Assembly (NCBI RefSeq): GCF_963677575.1
Contig: NZ_OY782038.1
Location: 310,001-374,000 of the forward strand
Source: an uncultured Draconibacterium sp.
GTDB taxonomy: Bacteria; Bacteroidota; Bacteroidia; Bacteroidales; Prolixibacteraceae
Reading direction: 5' to 3'
Length of the DNA stretch: 64,000 nt
Numbering within the stretch: position 1 is the stretch's first letter; the number at the start of each line of letters is the position of its first letter. This document shows, in pieces, positions 50,457-61,000 of this stretch. The notes below the pieces were generated by a model, which was given only the letters and a program-made list of their open reading frames with translations, searched no databases and was not told where the DNA came from. Position numbers and translations under genes: made by a program.

Positions 50457-53378
50457 ATGAAACGAAACAAAATATCTCTAAGTCAGTTAGAATCATTTTT
50501 AGAAGGGGCCGCCAACATATTACGTGGCAAAATGGATGCCTCCGAATACAAAGAATACATATTCGGCTTACTGTTTTTAAAACGGATGTCCGATGTGTTT
50601 GATGAAACACGTAAAAAAATTATAGATGATGAATACAGTCATTTAAATACAGGTAATGAAGAAGACGATGCACTTTTGCAGGAACTTTTAGAAGATAAAA
50701 CAACCTACGGTGACAACTTTTTTGTTCCTCCTCGTGCAAGATGGCACCAAGGGTTTACTGATGAAAATGGCGATGCACAGCCACCAATAAAACACTTGCA
50801 TTACAATGCCGGACAAATGCTAAACAAAGCACTTGCCGAAATCGAAGAAAACAACGATTTGTTGCAAGGTGTACTAAAAGACCGTATCAACTTTAATAAA
50901 GAAGTCGATAACAAGAAAATCCTGAAAGACCAGGACATAAAAGACCTTATCGACCATTTTAATAATTTCCCACCACTTGTAAACGACAATTTTGAGTTTC
51001 CCGATTTATTGGGTGCAGCTTATGAATATTTAATCAAGTTTTTTGCCGATAGTGCAGGGAAAAAAGGAGGTCAATTCTATACTCCGGCACAAGTAGTACG
51101 TTTGTTAGTCCAGATTATAAAGCCACAGGCTGGAATGAGTATTTATGACCCGACAGCGGGTTCAGGTGGTATGCTTATCCAATCACATCAATACGTTGCT
51201 GAACAAGGACAAAATGCAAATGACATGACTTTGAATGGTCAGGAAAATGACCCAACAGTTGTAGCCATTTGTAAAATGAATATCATACTGCACAACATTT
51301 CTAAGTTTAGTATTGAATTTGGTGATACTTTGGCAGAACCATTACATGCTAAAGCCGACGGAAGAATACAGGATTTTGACCGGGTGATTGCCAATCCTCC
51401 ATTCTCTCAGAACTACAGCAGACAAAACATGGAGCACACCGAACGCTTTAAATACGGTTATGCTCCCGAATCAGGAAAAAAAGCCGATTTAATGTTTGTG
51501 CAACACATGGTTGCATCATTAAAAAAGACGGGTAAAATGGCAGTAGTTATGCCACACGGTGTACTTTTTAGAGGTAGTAAAGAGAAGGAAATTCGCACCG
51601 GAATGATTAATGATAATATCATTGAAGGAATTATCAGTTTACCTCCAAAGTTGTTTTATGGTACTGGCATCCCTGCATGTATTATAGTCATTAATAAAAA
51701 CAAACCTGACGAGCTGCGAGATAAAATCTTCTTCATCAATGCCGATGCGGAATATGCCGAAGGTAAAAACCAAAACATTTTACGTCCTGAAGATATTGAG
51801 AAAATAGACTTTGTTTTTAATAAGAAAAAAGAACTTCCTCGTTATTCTAAGCTGATTGATTTAGCAACCATTGAAAAAAATGATTACAACCTCAATATTA
51901 GGCGCTATGTGGATAACACGCCTGACCCGGAACCAGAGGATGTAAAAGCGCATTTAATTGGCGGTATTCCAAAATCAGAGATTAAAAATGCCAATGAACT
52001 GTTTTCTAAATTTGGAATAGCTGAAAAAGATTTTTTCATTGATAAAGATGAGACTTATTACAATTATGCCGAAAAAGTAGATTCAAAAGAGTCCATTAAA
52101 GATATAGTTGAAACAAACGAAAAAGTAAAAAAAGTCTATTCCCGTTTTTTCGACAAACTGAACGATTGGTGGAAAGTTGCAGGTAATGATTTTGCTTCTT
52201 TAGCAAAACTAAATGGCAACGATGCAAAGGATGAAGTCAACGAACCTATTGCCGATTATATTTCCATATCAGGAGAAAAGCTTCCTGACATCCGTAAAAA
52301 ACTATTGATTTCTTTGATTAAAAGCCTGATAAAAGAAAAAGTATTGGATAACTTCCAGTTGGCAGGTGTTTTTGTAAACTGGTGGGACAATATTAAATAC
52401 GACCTTAAAACCATCATGTCAATCGGATGGGCACCGGGTTTAATTCCCGACGAATACCTGATTGATAAATATTTTACAAAGGAACAGGAAGAAATTGACC
52501 GGAAAGAAACCCTACTGGCAGAAAACGAAAGCAAGCTTTCTGAAAGTCTGGAAGAAGCACAGAGCATAACAGAATACGAACCTGAGGAGGATGAAAAAGT
52601 AACTTCTGCAAAGTTAAAGGCAGAGCTAACTTCACAGATAGAATACTACAACGAAAAAGGCACAGTTGCAGCACTTAAAGAAAGCAAAAAGTTCCAGGCT
52701 TGCGTAATGTCTATTATTGGGTACGAAGCCGAAATAAAGAAAATCAAAAAGGAACTGAAAGATGCAAAGGCTGAATTGGAATTAAAACTCGTTATTAAAC
52801 GCTACGGCACCGAAGATGAAAAACGTGAAACCAATAAGCTGTTAAACATTGCCAACAGAGAAATAACTGAACTGGATAACAGAATAGCTGAATTAACCAC
52901 TTCGTTTAAAGCTCACCTGAATAATGCCGATAATTACGATAGCATTAAAAAGGAAGTCAACAAGCTGGAAAAAGAGCTAAAGAAAAGCGACGGCAAATTT
53001 GAAACCGACAAAATGCACATGCTTGCCAAAGTACTGGAAGCCAAAAAAGAGTTTAAAGCCATTACCAAGCGTTACAATGCCATAAGCAAAGACCGCGAGA
53101 CACTTACTAATAAGTTAAAAGCTCTTGATAAACTATTAAAAGAAATTGGAGGCATTATTTCGGAAGAGGAAGCCAAAGAATTAATTCTTTTAAAACACCA
53201 CGATTTGGTTTTCGACCAATTAACCCGATACATCAATGCGGAAAAACGTACCATGACTCAATTCTTTGAGAAAGAATTTGACAAGTATTTTGTTTCCGCT
53301 CAACAAATTGAGAACTCTCGCAAGGATACCATGAACGAGCTAAATCAATTTTTAACCAAATTAAATTATTTAGCATGA
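50457..53378 (+). CDS. hsdM: Type I restriction-modification DNA methyltransferase subunit HsdM, extended
   Basis: 973 residues, about twice a typical HsdM. The N-terminal HsdM_N domain (LSQLESFLEGAANILRGKMDASEYKEYIFGLLFLKRMSDVFDE) precedes an N6-adenine methylase with SAM motif I YDPTAGSGGM (231-238) and catalytic motif IV NPPF (313-316). GGQFYTPAQVVRLLV is also characteristic. From about residue 560 there is a long Lys/Glu-rich helical and coiled-coil extension (LNIANREITELDNRIAEL). It forms the modification complex with HsdS. The 4-base overlap with hsdS indicates coupled translation. Confidence 0.93.
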   Translation: MKRNKISLSQLESFLEGAANILRGKMDASEYKEYIFGLLFLKRMSDVFDETRKKIIDDEYSHLNTGNEEDDALLQELLEDKTTYGDNFFVPPRARWHQGFTDENGDAQPPIKHLHYNAGQMLNKALAEIEENNDLLQGVLKDRINFNKEVDNKKILKDQDIKDLIDHFNNFPPLVNDNFEFPDLLGAAYEYLIKFFADSAGKKGGQFYTPAQVVRLLVQIIKPQAGMSIYDPTAGSGGMLIQSHQYVAEQGQNANDMTLNGQENDPTVVAICKMNIILHNISKFSIEFGDTLAEPLHAKADGRIQDFDRVIANPPFSQNYSRQNMEHTERFKYGYAPESGKKADLMFVQHMVASLKKTGKMAVVMPHGVLFRGSKEKEIRTGMINDNIIEGIISLPPKLFYGTGIPACIIVINKNKPDELRDKIFFINADAEYAEGKNQNILRPEDIEKIDFVFNKKKELPRYSKLIDLATIEKNDYNLNIRRYVDNTPDPEPEDVKAHLIGGIPKSEIKNANELFSKFGIAEKDFFIDKDETYYNYAEKVDSKESIKDIVETNEKVKKVYSRFFDKLNDWWKVAGNDFASLAKLNGNDAKDEVNEPIADYISISGEKLPDIRKKLLISLIKSLIKEKVLDNFQLAGVFVNWWDNIKYDLKTIMSIGWAPGLIPDEYLIDKYFTKEQEEIDRKETLLAENESKLSESLEEAQSITEYEPEEDEKVTSAKLKAELTSQIEYYNEKGTVAALKESKKFQACVMSIIGYEAEIKKIKKELKDAKAELELKLVIKRYGTEDEKRETNKLLNIANREITELDNRIAELTTSFKAHLNNADNYDSIKKEVNKLEKELKKSDGKFETDKMHMLAKVLEAKKEFKAITKRYNAISKDRETLTNKLKALDKLLKEIGGIISEEEAKELILLKHHDLVFDQLTRYINAEKRTMTQFFEKEFDKYFVSAQQIENSRKDTMNELNQFLTKLNYLA

Positions 53379-54685
53379 GCGAGTGGGAAAGTATTGTATT
53401 TGATGATATTGCATATCTAATAAAGGGCATCTCATACACGAGCGAAGAATATGGCACAAAAGGAAATGGAGATACCTTTATAACGTTGAAATGTATTGCA
53501 AAAGATGGTGGATTCAAATCGGAGGGAATAAAATATTTCCAAGGAAGTATTCCTGAAAATTTGAAACTATCAAAGGGTGATTTACTATTTGCAAATACTG
53601 ACTTAACTCGAGATGGAGATATTGTAGGTTGCCCATTATTCTTGCCTTTGGATGGAGAAAAGGAAACCATCACTATGTCAATGGACTTGTCAAAAGTTGT
53701 TTTAAAAAATGATAAAACTGATTTGAATTTTCTCTATTACCTTTTAATGACTCCAAAAGTCAGAAAGTTTATGAAAGATAATTCAAGTGGCTCCACTGTT
53801 TTACATCTTAAAACATCTGAGATACCTAAGCTTAAACTATATATACCCAAATCAAAAACGGAACAATCAAAAATAGCCGAAATACTTAGCACCATTGATA
53901 AAGCCATTGAGCAAACAGAAGCCACCATTGCCAAGCAACAAAGAATAAAGAATGGCTTAATGCAAGACCTCCTTACAAAAGGGATTGATAAAAATGGAAA
54001 CCTGCGTTCTGAAGAAACACATGGATTTAAGGATAGTGAATTGGGTAGAGTTCCGAAGGAATGGGAGATTAAATCATTGTCATCGTTAACAAGCTTAATC
54101 AGTAGTGGTGTGACTCCTCGGGGTGGCTACAAAATTTACAAGAAAGAAGGCATTCCGTTTATTCGTAGTCAGAACGTTTATCCTTTTGGCATCATCACAG
54201 AAGATATCGTCTTTATTTCTGATGAAATACACGAATCAATGTCTCGCACAAAGGTTCAAAACTTTGATGTGCTTTTAAATATTACTGGAGCATCTATTGG
54301 AAGATGTTGTCAAGTTCCTAAAGGCTTTTCAGAATCGAATGTAAATCAACATGTTTGCATTATCCGCTTAAACAACAATTCAGAAGAGTATTCAAAGTTT
54401 ATTGCAACTTTCCTCGCATCTGATTTTGGACAAAGACAAATCTTTAATCAAATGGCTGGGGGAAACCGGGAAGGATTAAATTTTGATGAAATAGGAAGCT
54501 TCCATGTTCCTGAAATTGATGATAAAGAGGCTCAACGTATTACCAATTCAATTGAGAAAATTGAAAAGACGATAACCGCTTTTGAACAAGAAAACAATAA
54601 ACTCAAACGGCAAAAAACAGGCTTAATGCAAGACCTGTTAACAGGCAAAATATCTGTCGAAAAATTAATAAATACAACCAACTAA
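53375..54685 (+). CDS. hsdS: Type I restriction-modification specificity subunit HsdS
   Basis: A 436-residue protein with two target-recognition domains (about 1-150 and 220-360), each followed by a conserved helical repeat: EQSKIAEILSTIDKAIEQTE...KNGLMQDLLTKG and EAQRITNSIEKIEKTITAF...KTGLMQDLLTGKI. The TRDs define a bipartite recognition sequence that cannot be read from the protein. The second TRD has WEIKSLSSLTSLISSGVTPRGG, a normal TRD opening. It is one base from the next gene. Confidence 0.93.
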   Translation: MSEWESIVFDDIAYLIKGISYTSEEYGTKGNGDTFITLKCIAKDGGFKSEGIKYFQGSIPENLKLSKGDLLFANTDLTRDGDIVGCPLFLPLDGEKETITMSMDLSKVVLKNDKTDLNFLYYLLMTPKVRKFMKDNSSGSTVLHLKTSEIPKLKLYIPKSKTEQSKIAEILSTIDKAIEQTEATIAKQQRIKNGLMQDLLTKGIDKNGNLRSEETHGFKDSELGRVPKEWEIKSLSSLTSLISSGVTPRGGYKIYKKEGIPFIRSQNVYPFGIITEDIVFISDEIHESMSRTKVQNFDVLLNITGASIGRCCQVPKGFSESNVNQHVCIIRLNNNSEEYSKFIATFLASDFGQRQIFNQMAGGNREGLNFDEIGSFHVPEIDDKEAQRITNSIEKIEKTITAFEQENNKLKRQKTGLMQDLLTGKISVEKLINTTN

Positions 54686-54686
54686 T

Positions 54687-56480
54687 ATGAAAACCACAAA
54701 AGGCAAAGAAATAAATAGCGATAAAATCCTGGTTAAAGACCTTTTTGATAAAGACCGTTGGTACAGAATTCCCAATTATCAACGTCCTTACGTATGGGGC
54801 GATGACCAAATTAACGATTTACTCGATGATATTGCTTATGCTGCCGAAAGAGCGGATAAAGCACAATACTTTTTAGGAACCATTGTACTCCACACCAAAG
54901 AATGCGACGACGATGACGATGTAACTTATGTGGAACACGATTTATTAGATGGTCAGCAACGATTAACATCCTTGTATTTATTAATGGCAGTTATACGCGA
55001 TTTAACCGATAAATCGAAACGCAAACAAACCTGCCAACAGGCAATCTTCCGTGAAGCCGACCCCGATTTAAATATTCCTGAGCGTTTACGCATTATCTAC
55101 GATATTCGGGACGAGGTAAAAGACTTTGTTGAGCAATTTATTAAACAACAGGGAGGCACAGACGATAAGGAAGCTCTAAAAAAACACACGGCAAACGGCT
55201 ACGATACTTCTATTAAAAACATGGCAAATGCCTTGTTAAAAATGCGTGAGTATTTCGAAAAAAAAGATGCCATTGCCATCGATAAGTTCTTCCCATTTTT
55301 AATGAACTACGTTTTACTTATTTATGTAGCCAGCGAAGAATTGGAAGATGCATTCCGTATGTTCACCATTCTAAACGACCGGGGTGTAAAATTGCGTAAT
55401 AGTGATATTTTAAAGGCAAGCAACTTAAAAGCTTTTAAAGATGGAGGTGGAAAAGAATCGAAAGTTCAGGAATATGCCAAATTGTGGGAGGATATAGAAA
55501 ATGAATTAGGTGAAGATTTTGATTTATTCCTATCTTATCTCCGCACAATCTTGGTAAAAGAAAAAGCACGTTTAAGCTTATTGCGTGAGTTTGAAGAAAA
55601 TATTTACACCCCTACAAAATTCGACTATAGCACAAAGAAATCATACTCAGTTCCCGCACTCTTAAATAAAGGTGCCGACACCTTTGAGTATTTAAAGAAA
55701 TACAAAAAGCATTACAACGAGTTGTTCAGTAATAACAATCATCACCTGAATAACACCTGGGAGTTTGATAATCTTATCAATATTATGCAAGACACCATTC
55801 CGTCCGACTTATGGGTACCTCCTCTATTGGCTTATAAGGAGTATTTCGGTGATATGCGTTTGTTGGAGTTTTTGAAGAAGCTGGACAATAAATTCTCCGG
55901 TGATTGGATTACACAGAAAACACCCACATTCCGCATTGAACAGATGAATGAAATAATTAAAAGGATTGAGGCGGTCGGAAAATCAGATAAAGTACAAACC
56001 GAAAAACTGGATGAGTTATACAGCTCTGATATTTTTGATTTTGAAAAAGAAGATTTTTTCAAAATTCTATCCGGTAACAACATCTACGGCAGGCGATATG
56101 CCAAATACATGTTGTATAAATTGGATATGATTTATGGCAATAACGACATAAAAAAAGAACCACTAAAAACCATTACAGTGGAACATATCCTGCCACAAAC
56201 ACCCCACGACAATAGCCAGTGGAAAGTAGATTGGACAGATGAACAACGTGAACAATGGACGCATAAACTGGGTAATCTGGTTCTATTGAGCCGCAGAAAA
56301 AACAGCTCCCAGGGCAGATTGGATTACGATATTAAAAAACAAAGGTATTTCCAAAACAACATCGATTCTTTTAGCAATTCATTAAGGGTGCTAAATACTT
56401 TCAGCACATGGAAACCAGAAGATTTAGGAACCAACCACAATAAAGTAATTGAAGATTTAAAGGCGTATTATAAAAACTAA
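54687..56480 (+). CDS. GmrSD-like DUF262/DUF1524 protein inserted in the type I operon
   Basis: A 597-residue protein. The DUF262 part has IPNYQRPYVWGDDQ (28-41) and LLDGQQRLTSLYLL (near 90), the ParB-like NTP-handling motifs. The C-terminal DUF1524 HNH-type nuclease region has VEHILPQ (498-504) and HKLGNLVLLSRRKNSSQG, giving the His...Asn...His/Lys pattern. GmrSD and SspE relatives restrict modified phage DNA with NTP-driven nuclease activity. Here it lies inside the hsd operon, so it may guard against phages that evade or modify type I sites. Confidence 0.85.
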   Translation: MKTTKGKEINSDKILVKDLFDKDRWYRIPNYQRPYVWGDDQINDLLDDIAYAAERADKAQYFLGTIVLHTKECDDDDDVTYVEHDLLDGQQRLTSLYLLMAVIRDLTDKSKRKQTCQQAIFREADPDLNIPERLRIIYDIRDEVKDFVEQFIKQQGGTDDKEALKKHTANGYDTSIKNMANALLKMREYFEKKDAIAIDKFFPFLMNYVLLIYVASEELEDAFRMFTILNDRGVKLRNSDILKASNLKAFKDGGGKESKVQEYAKLWEDIENELGEDFDLFLSYLRTILVKEKARLSLLREFEENIYTPTKFDYSTKKSYSVPALLNKGADTFEYLKKYKKHYNELFSNNNHHLNNTWEFDNLINIMQDTIPSDLWVPPLLAYKEYFGDMRLLEFLKKLDNKFSGDWITQKTPTFRIEQMNEIIKRIEAVGKSDKVQTEKLDELYSSDIFDFEKEDFFKILSGNNIYGRRYAKYMLYKLDMIYGNNDIKKEPLKTITVEHILPQTPHDNSQWKVDWTDEQREQWTHKLGNLVLLSRRKNSSQGRLDYDIKKQRYFQNNIDSFSNSLRVLNTFSTWKPEDLGTNHNKVIEDLKAYYKN

Positions 56481-56485
56481 GCATC

Positions 56486-57541
56486 ATGATAAAAAAGGTA
56501 ACAATAAAAAACTTTCAAGCCTTTAGCGAATTTTCGCAGGAAAAGTTTACACCTATCAATGTAATAATTGGAGGTAATGATTCAGGTAAAACAGGTATCC
56601 TAAAAATCTTGTATGCTGTAACAAAAGCAATAGAGGAATTTGGATTAAAACAAAAACATGCACCGGAATCCTTTAAAAAGGTACTAAGCAGTAAGCTGGT
56701 TAACTCTTTTAACAGCAAAAAAAGCGGCATTGGTAAAATGGTTCGAAAAGGTTCATCTGATAAGCTTTCTGTAGAACTAACATACTGTAACAATCAAAAC
56801 CTTTGGTTTTCATTTTCGGAATATGCAAAGGAACAAATAACAGATGTAACCAGTCATGTTGAACCATTACAGAACAATCATAATGCATTGTTTGTACCTG
56901 CAAAAGAAGTATTATCAATATTTAAAACAATTGAAATTGCAAGGGAAAGCCTTTATATTCCTGAATTTGACGACACCTACTACGACTTGGTGAAAGCGTT
57001 AAAAATCCCTACACAAAAAGGAAAGGTAGAATCCAATTTAGTATCGGTAAACCAAACATTAGAGAAAGTTTTTGAAGGGGAAGTGCAACAAAAGAAAGAC
57101 GGTGTTGATATTGAATTTGTTTTCAAAAAAGGGAAACATGAATTTCCTATGTCACTTACGGCAGAAGGTGTTAAAAAGATTGGTATTCTTACTACACTAA
57201 TACGAAACAGGCAATTGCATAAAGAAACGATGCTATTTTTAGATGAGCCCGATTCAAACCTCCATCCTGATGCTATTCGTGAATTGTGCGAAATTGTTTA
57301 CAGCTTAAGTAAAGCAGGGGTTCAGGTATTTCTTTCTACGCATAATTACTTTATGATAAAGCAACTTTCAATCATTGCACGGCGCGAAAAAGAAAGTATT
57401 AAGTGTCTGGCTTTATCGAAAGATGAGGATAAAACGATTTCATACAAGGTTGCAGACCTAAAAGAAGGACTTCCTGAAAACTCAATAATAGATGAAGCAT
57501 TAGATATGTTTGATGAAGAAACCAATTTAGACCTCGCATAA
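56486..57541 (+). CDS. OLD-like AAA ATPase (AAA_15/AAA_21 family)
   Basis: A 351-residue ABC-ATPase-fold protein: N-terminal strand KVTIKNFQAFSEFS, Walker A GGNDSGKT (29-36), ABC-signature-like region around MSLTAEGVKKIGIL, Walker B MLFLDEPDSNLHPD (249-262) and the His switch STHNYFMIKQL. No TOPRIM domain follows, unlike OLD and GajA. It starts 6 bases after the GmrSD-like gene and is 2 bases from the small nuclease-like gene, with which it probably forms a sensor-effector pair. Comparable ATPases occur in PARIS, RloAB and Septu, but no exact match is claimed. Confidence 0.85.
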   Translation: MIKKVTIKNFQAFSEFSQEKFTPINVIIGGNDSGKTGILKILYAVTKAIEEFGLKQKHAPESFKKVLSSKLVNSFNSKKSGIGKMVRKGSSDKLSVELTYCNNQNLWFSFSEYAKEQITDVTSHVEPLQNNHNALFVPAKEVLSIFKTIEIARESLYIPEFDDTYYDLVKALKIPTQKGKVESNLVSVNQTLEKVFEGEVQQKKDGVDIEFVFKKGKHEFPMSLTAEGVKKIGILTTLIRNRQLHKETMLFLDEPDSNLHPDAIRELCEIVYSLSKAGVQVFLSTHNYFMIKQLSIIARREKESIKCLALSKDEDKTISYKVADLKEGLPENSIIDEALDMFDEETNLDLA

Positions 57542-57542
57542 T

Positions 57543-58046
57543 ATGGGATTTACAGAAAGTAACATCACGCTGGATTTTCCAGACAATAAATGGTTTCGTT
57601 TTGAAGATAAAAGTGCTTACCAGCAACTATCAGGATTCTCATTCAAAGAAATGGATGCCTGCTGGTACGATGAAGCAAACCAAACTTTTTATCTGATTGA
57701 ATTAAAAGACTTCACCAGTGGAAATATTGAAAACCAGGAAAATGCCACAGGAAGAGTTCATAACCTCTTAAAAAAATCTATCGATAGTTTGCAAATGGTT
57801 TTAGCTCATCAACTAACCACGGATATTGGGAATGAGCTTGAGCAAAACATGGGCTATACTATACCTACAAATACCCAATTGGTTTTTATTTCGATAATCG
57901 ATATTAATCAATCCCAGAGGTCTGATTTAGGTTTTATTAGAGACACTTATAAAAACAAATTTAAAGCTTATGAAAAACTATTCAATTTGAAAAGTTCAGT
58001 GATAAGCTATGAGAATGCCAAACAACGATTTACCTGGGTAAACTAA
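57543..58046 (+). CDS. Small PD-(D/E)XK-nuclease-like partner protein, 167 aa
   Basis: I do not recognise a named family. Asp38 (KEMDACWYDE), then Glu53-x-Lys55 in TFYLIELKDFTSG, form a D...ExK pattern on beta strands, as in PD-(D/E)XK nucleases. A helical segment (LLKKSIDSLQMVLAHQL) and a strand (TQLVFISIID) follow, compatible with the compact restriction-endonuclease fold. It begins 2 bases after the ATPase gene. I infer an ATPase-triggered nuclease effector. The fold and catalytic residues need structure prediction to confirm. Confidence 0.55.
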   Translation: MGFTESNITLDFPDNKWFRFEDKSAYQQLSGFSFKEMDACWYDEANQTFYLIELKDFTSGNIENQENATGRVHNLLKKSIDSLQMVLAHQLTTDIGNELEQNMGYTIPTNTQLVFISIIDINQSQRSDLGFIRDTYKNKFKAYEKLFNLKSSVISYENAKQRFTWVN

Positions 58047-58052
58047 ACTGTT

Positions 58053-61000
58053 ATGATACTGAGTAACGACAATAAATACAAAGGCGAAAAAGGAAAAGCA
58101 CTTAAAATTGACGAACTCACCCATGTTGAAGAACCTTTCCTGAAACAATTGGAAGGTCTTGAGTGGGATGAGGTGCTCCGGCTTGATGGACACGGTCAAA
58201 AACCGGAAGAAAGTTATCGTACCTCATTCAATGAGGTTGTGTTAATTCCTAAGCTCAAAGAAGCTATAAAAGCAATAAACAGTTTCCTTACTGAAAGCCA
58301 GTTGGATGAAGTTGTAAAAAAGATTACATCTTTCAATAAGAGTAGCTTAATTGAAAACAACAAGCATATTTTAGAGTTGTTGCTCGAAAATACGACAGTT
58401 AGCAAGAATGAAATTACCGGTGAAGAAAGCCCAACAGTTAGACTAATAGATTTTGACCACCCAGAACGGAATAATTTTATAGCTATCTCTCAGTTTAAAC
58501 TAAAGATTAAAGGTTCTGAACATTACATTATTCCAGACATCACTTTGTTTTTGAATGGCTTGCCAATTTCTATTGTGGAATGTAAATCTCCAAAGGTTAA
58601 AGACCCGATTAATGAAGCTATTGAACAATTATTAAGGTATTCAGAACAAAGAGGTGCAACAGGAGAAGGTAACCAGGAACTTTTCTACTACAATCAATTC
58701 ACCATTATTACCTGTCGTCAGGAAGCCCGTTTTGGAACAATTACGACTCATTCCGACAAGTATTTCTACCGCTGGACTGACCCATATCCCAAAACTTTGG
58801 ACGACTTAGAGAGCGGTAATTCTTCTCCAAACGACCAACAACGATTGGTTGCCGGTATGTTAGATAAAAACAATCTACTGGATATAATCCGCACGTTTAC
58901 AATTTTCAGTACCAACGATGAAGGTAAATCAATTAAAATCGTTGGTCGTTACCAACAATTCAGAGCGGTAAACGAATCCATAAAAAGATTGCTATCCGGT
59001 AAAAACCGAACTGAAAGAAGCGGCATTATCTGGCATACCCAAGGTTCTGGAAAATCACTAACCATGATGTTCATGGTGAGAAAAATGAAACAAAAAAATG
59101 AGCTGTTAGGGTGGAAAGTTATTTTTATAACCGACCGTACTCAACTTGAAGAGCAATTAAGCGAAACCAGTCAAAGTATTGGGTTTACGGTAAAAGTTGC
59201 AGATTCAATTAGTAAGCTGAAACAATTATTGTCAACAGACACACCCGATTTAGTAATGGCAATGATTCATAAGTTTCAGCAAAATGAGCTGGAAGAAATA
59301 TTCCCGGAACTGAATGCAAGCCATCAGATTCTAACAATGACTGATGAAGCACACAGGTCACAATATTCTCTATTAGGTGCTAATCTTGATAAAGCAATTC
59401 CAAATGCAACGAGGATTGCATATACAGGAACACCTATCGACAGAACGGAACAGACTTATGGTGAGTATATCGACAAGTACACCATGCAAAAAGCAATTGA
59501 CGATAAAGTTACCTTAGAAATTGTATATGAAGGTCGCACCCATAATGCAGAGGTTGAAGACACGGAGGGCATGGATGAAAAGTTTTCTGATGTTTTCAGT
59601 GATTATAAACTTACTGAACGATTGCAAATATTGGGGTACGGCTCACGTGATGCCTATTTAGAAGCTATTGAAACCATTTCTTCCAAAGCCGAAGATATGA
59701 TTGAACATTATATCGAACATATTTTTTCAAATGGATTTAAAGCCCAAATAGTTGCCACATCCCGAGAAGCAGCAGTTCGCTACAAGACCGTGCTTGACCA
59801 ACATTTATCAACGCAAGTTTCCAAATTAGAGAATAACAATCCGCTTGGAATAAATATTGAACGATTAAAGAAATTGGAAACTGCCGTTGTTATTTCAGGC
59901 AATAATAATGACAAACCACACATAAAGGCATTCACCGACAAACGATACCATGATAAGAGCATTAAGCGGTTTAAAATGCCATTTGAAAGTGAAGAAGAAG
60001 GAATTAACGGGAATGTTGGAGTCATCATTGTAAACAATATGCTTTTAACTGGTTTTGATGCACCAATAGAACAAGTACTTTATCTCGACAGGGTTATTGT
60101 TGCCCACAACCTTTTACAAACAATTGCCAGAGTGAACCGCATTGGACCAATTGGTAAGGATGTTGGTTTTGTTGTTGATTACGTTGGTATAGGACACCAT
60201 CTAAAAAGAGCATTAAATAGTTATTCCGAAAGAGAACAAAAAGAGATTACGGATGCCTTAACAAATCCTGAAGAGGAATTAAATGAACTTATTGCAGCTC
60301 ATAAAAAGGTTTGGGATATTCTCAAAAAATACAATTGTACTGATTTATCAGACCCAGATTCCTTCTTTGATTTGTTTTACGATGAAGATATTCGTTTTGA
60401 ATACATTTTAGCATTCAAAGAATTGACAACAGCGTTTAACAAAGTCCTTCCAAGAAAAGAGGCTTTAGACTTCTTCAATGATTACAAAAGCTTCTTGGAA
60501 ATTAACCTATTGGCTCAAAAGCATTTCCATGATGACCGTTTCAGTATGCGTGGCATACCTGAAAAATTGAGAGCGATTGCCGATGATTATTTAAAATCGA
60601 AAGGAATAGAACAGAAAGTTGCTCCAATTTCAATTATGGATGATGACTTTGAGAAAAATACAAAAGAAAGGAAAAGAGCTAAAACGAAAGCTGCAGAGGT
60701 AGAGCATGCAATTAGGCATTTTATTGATGTTAATATTGATGAAGACCCGGAATTGTTTGCCTCATTTTCTAAAGCATTGGAAGAAATTCTCAAAAAGTTC
60801 AAAGGCAATTGGGATTTAATTTTCACAGAATTAGAAAAGCTTCGGGAGAAAATCCGCAAGCGAGAAAAGGAAATTACCTACGGTCTTGACCGAAAAAAGC
60901 AAATGCCAATTTTTAGGATTTTCAAAAGTTTAATTTACGAGGATAGGAAACTTACAGAAGAAGAAATTGCTATCAACGTAGATTTAACGCAAAACATATA

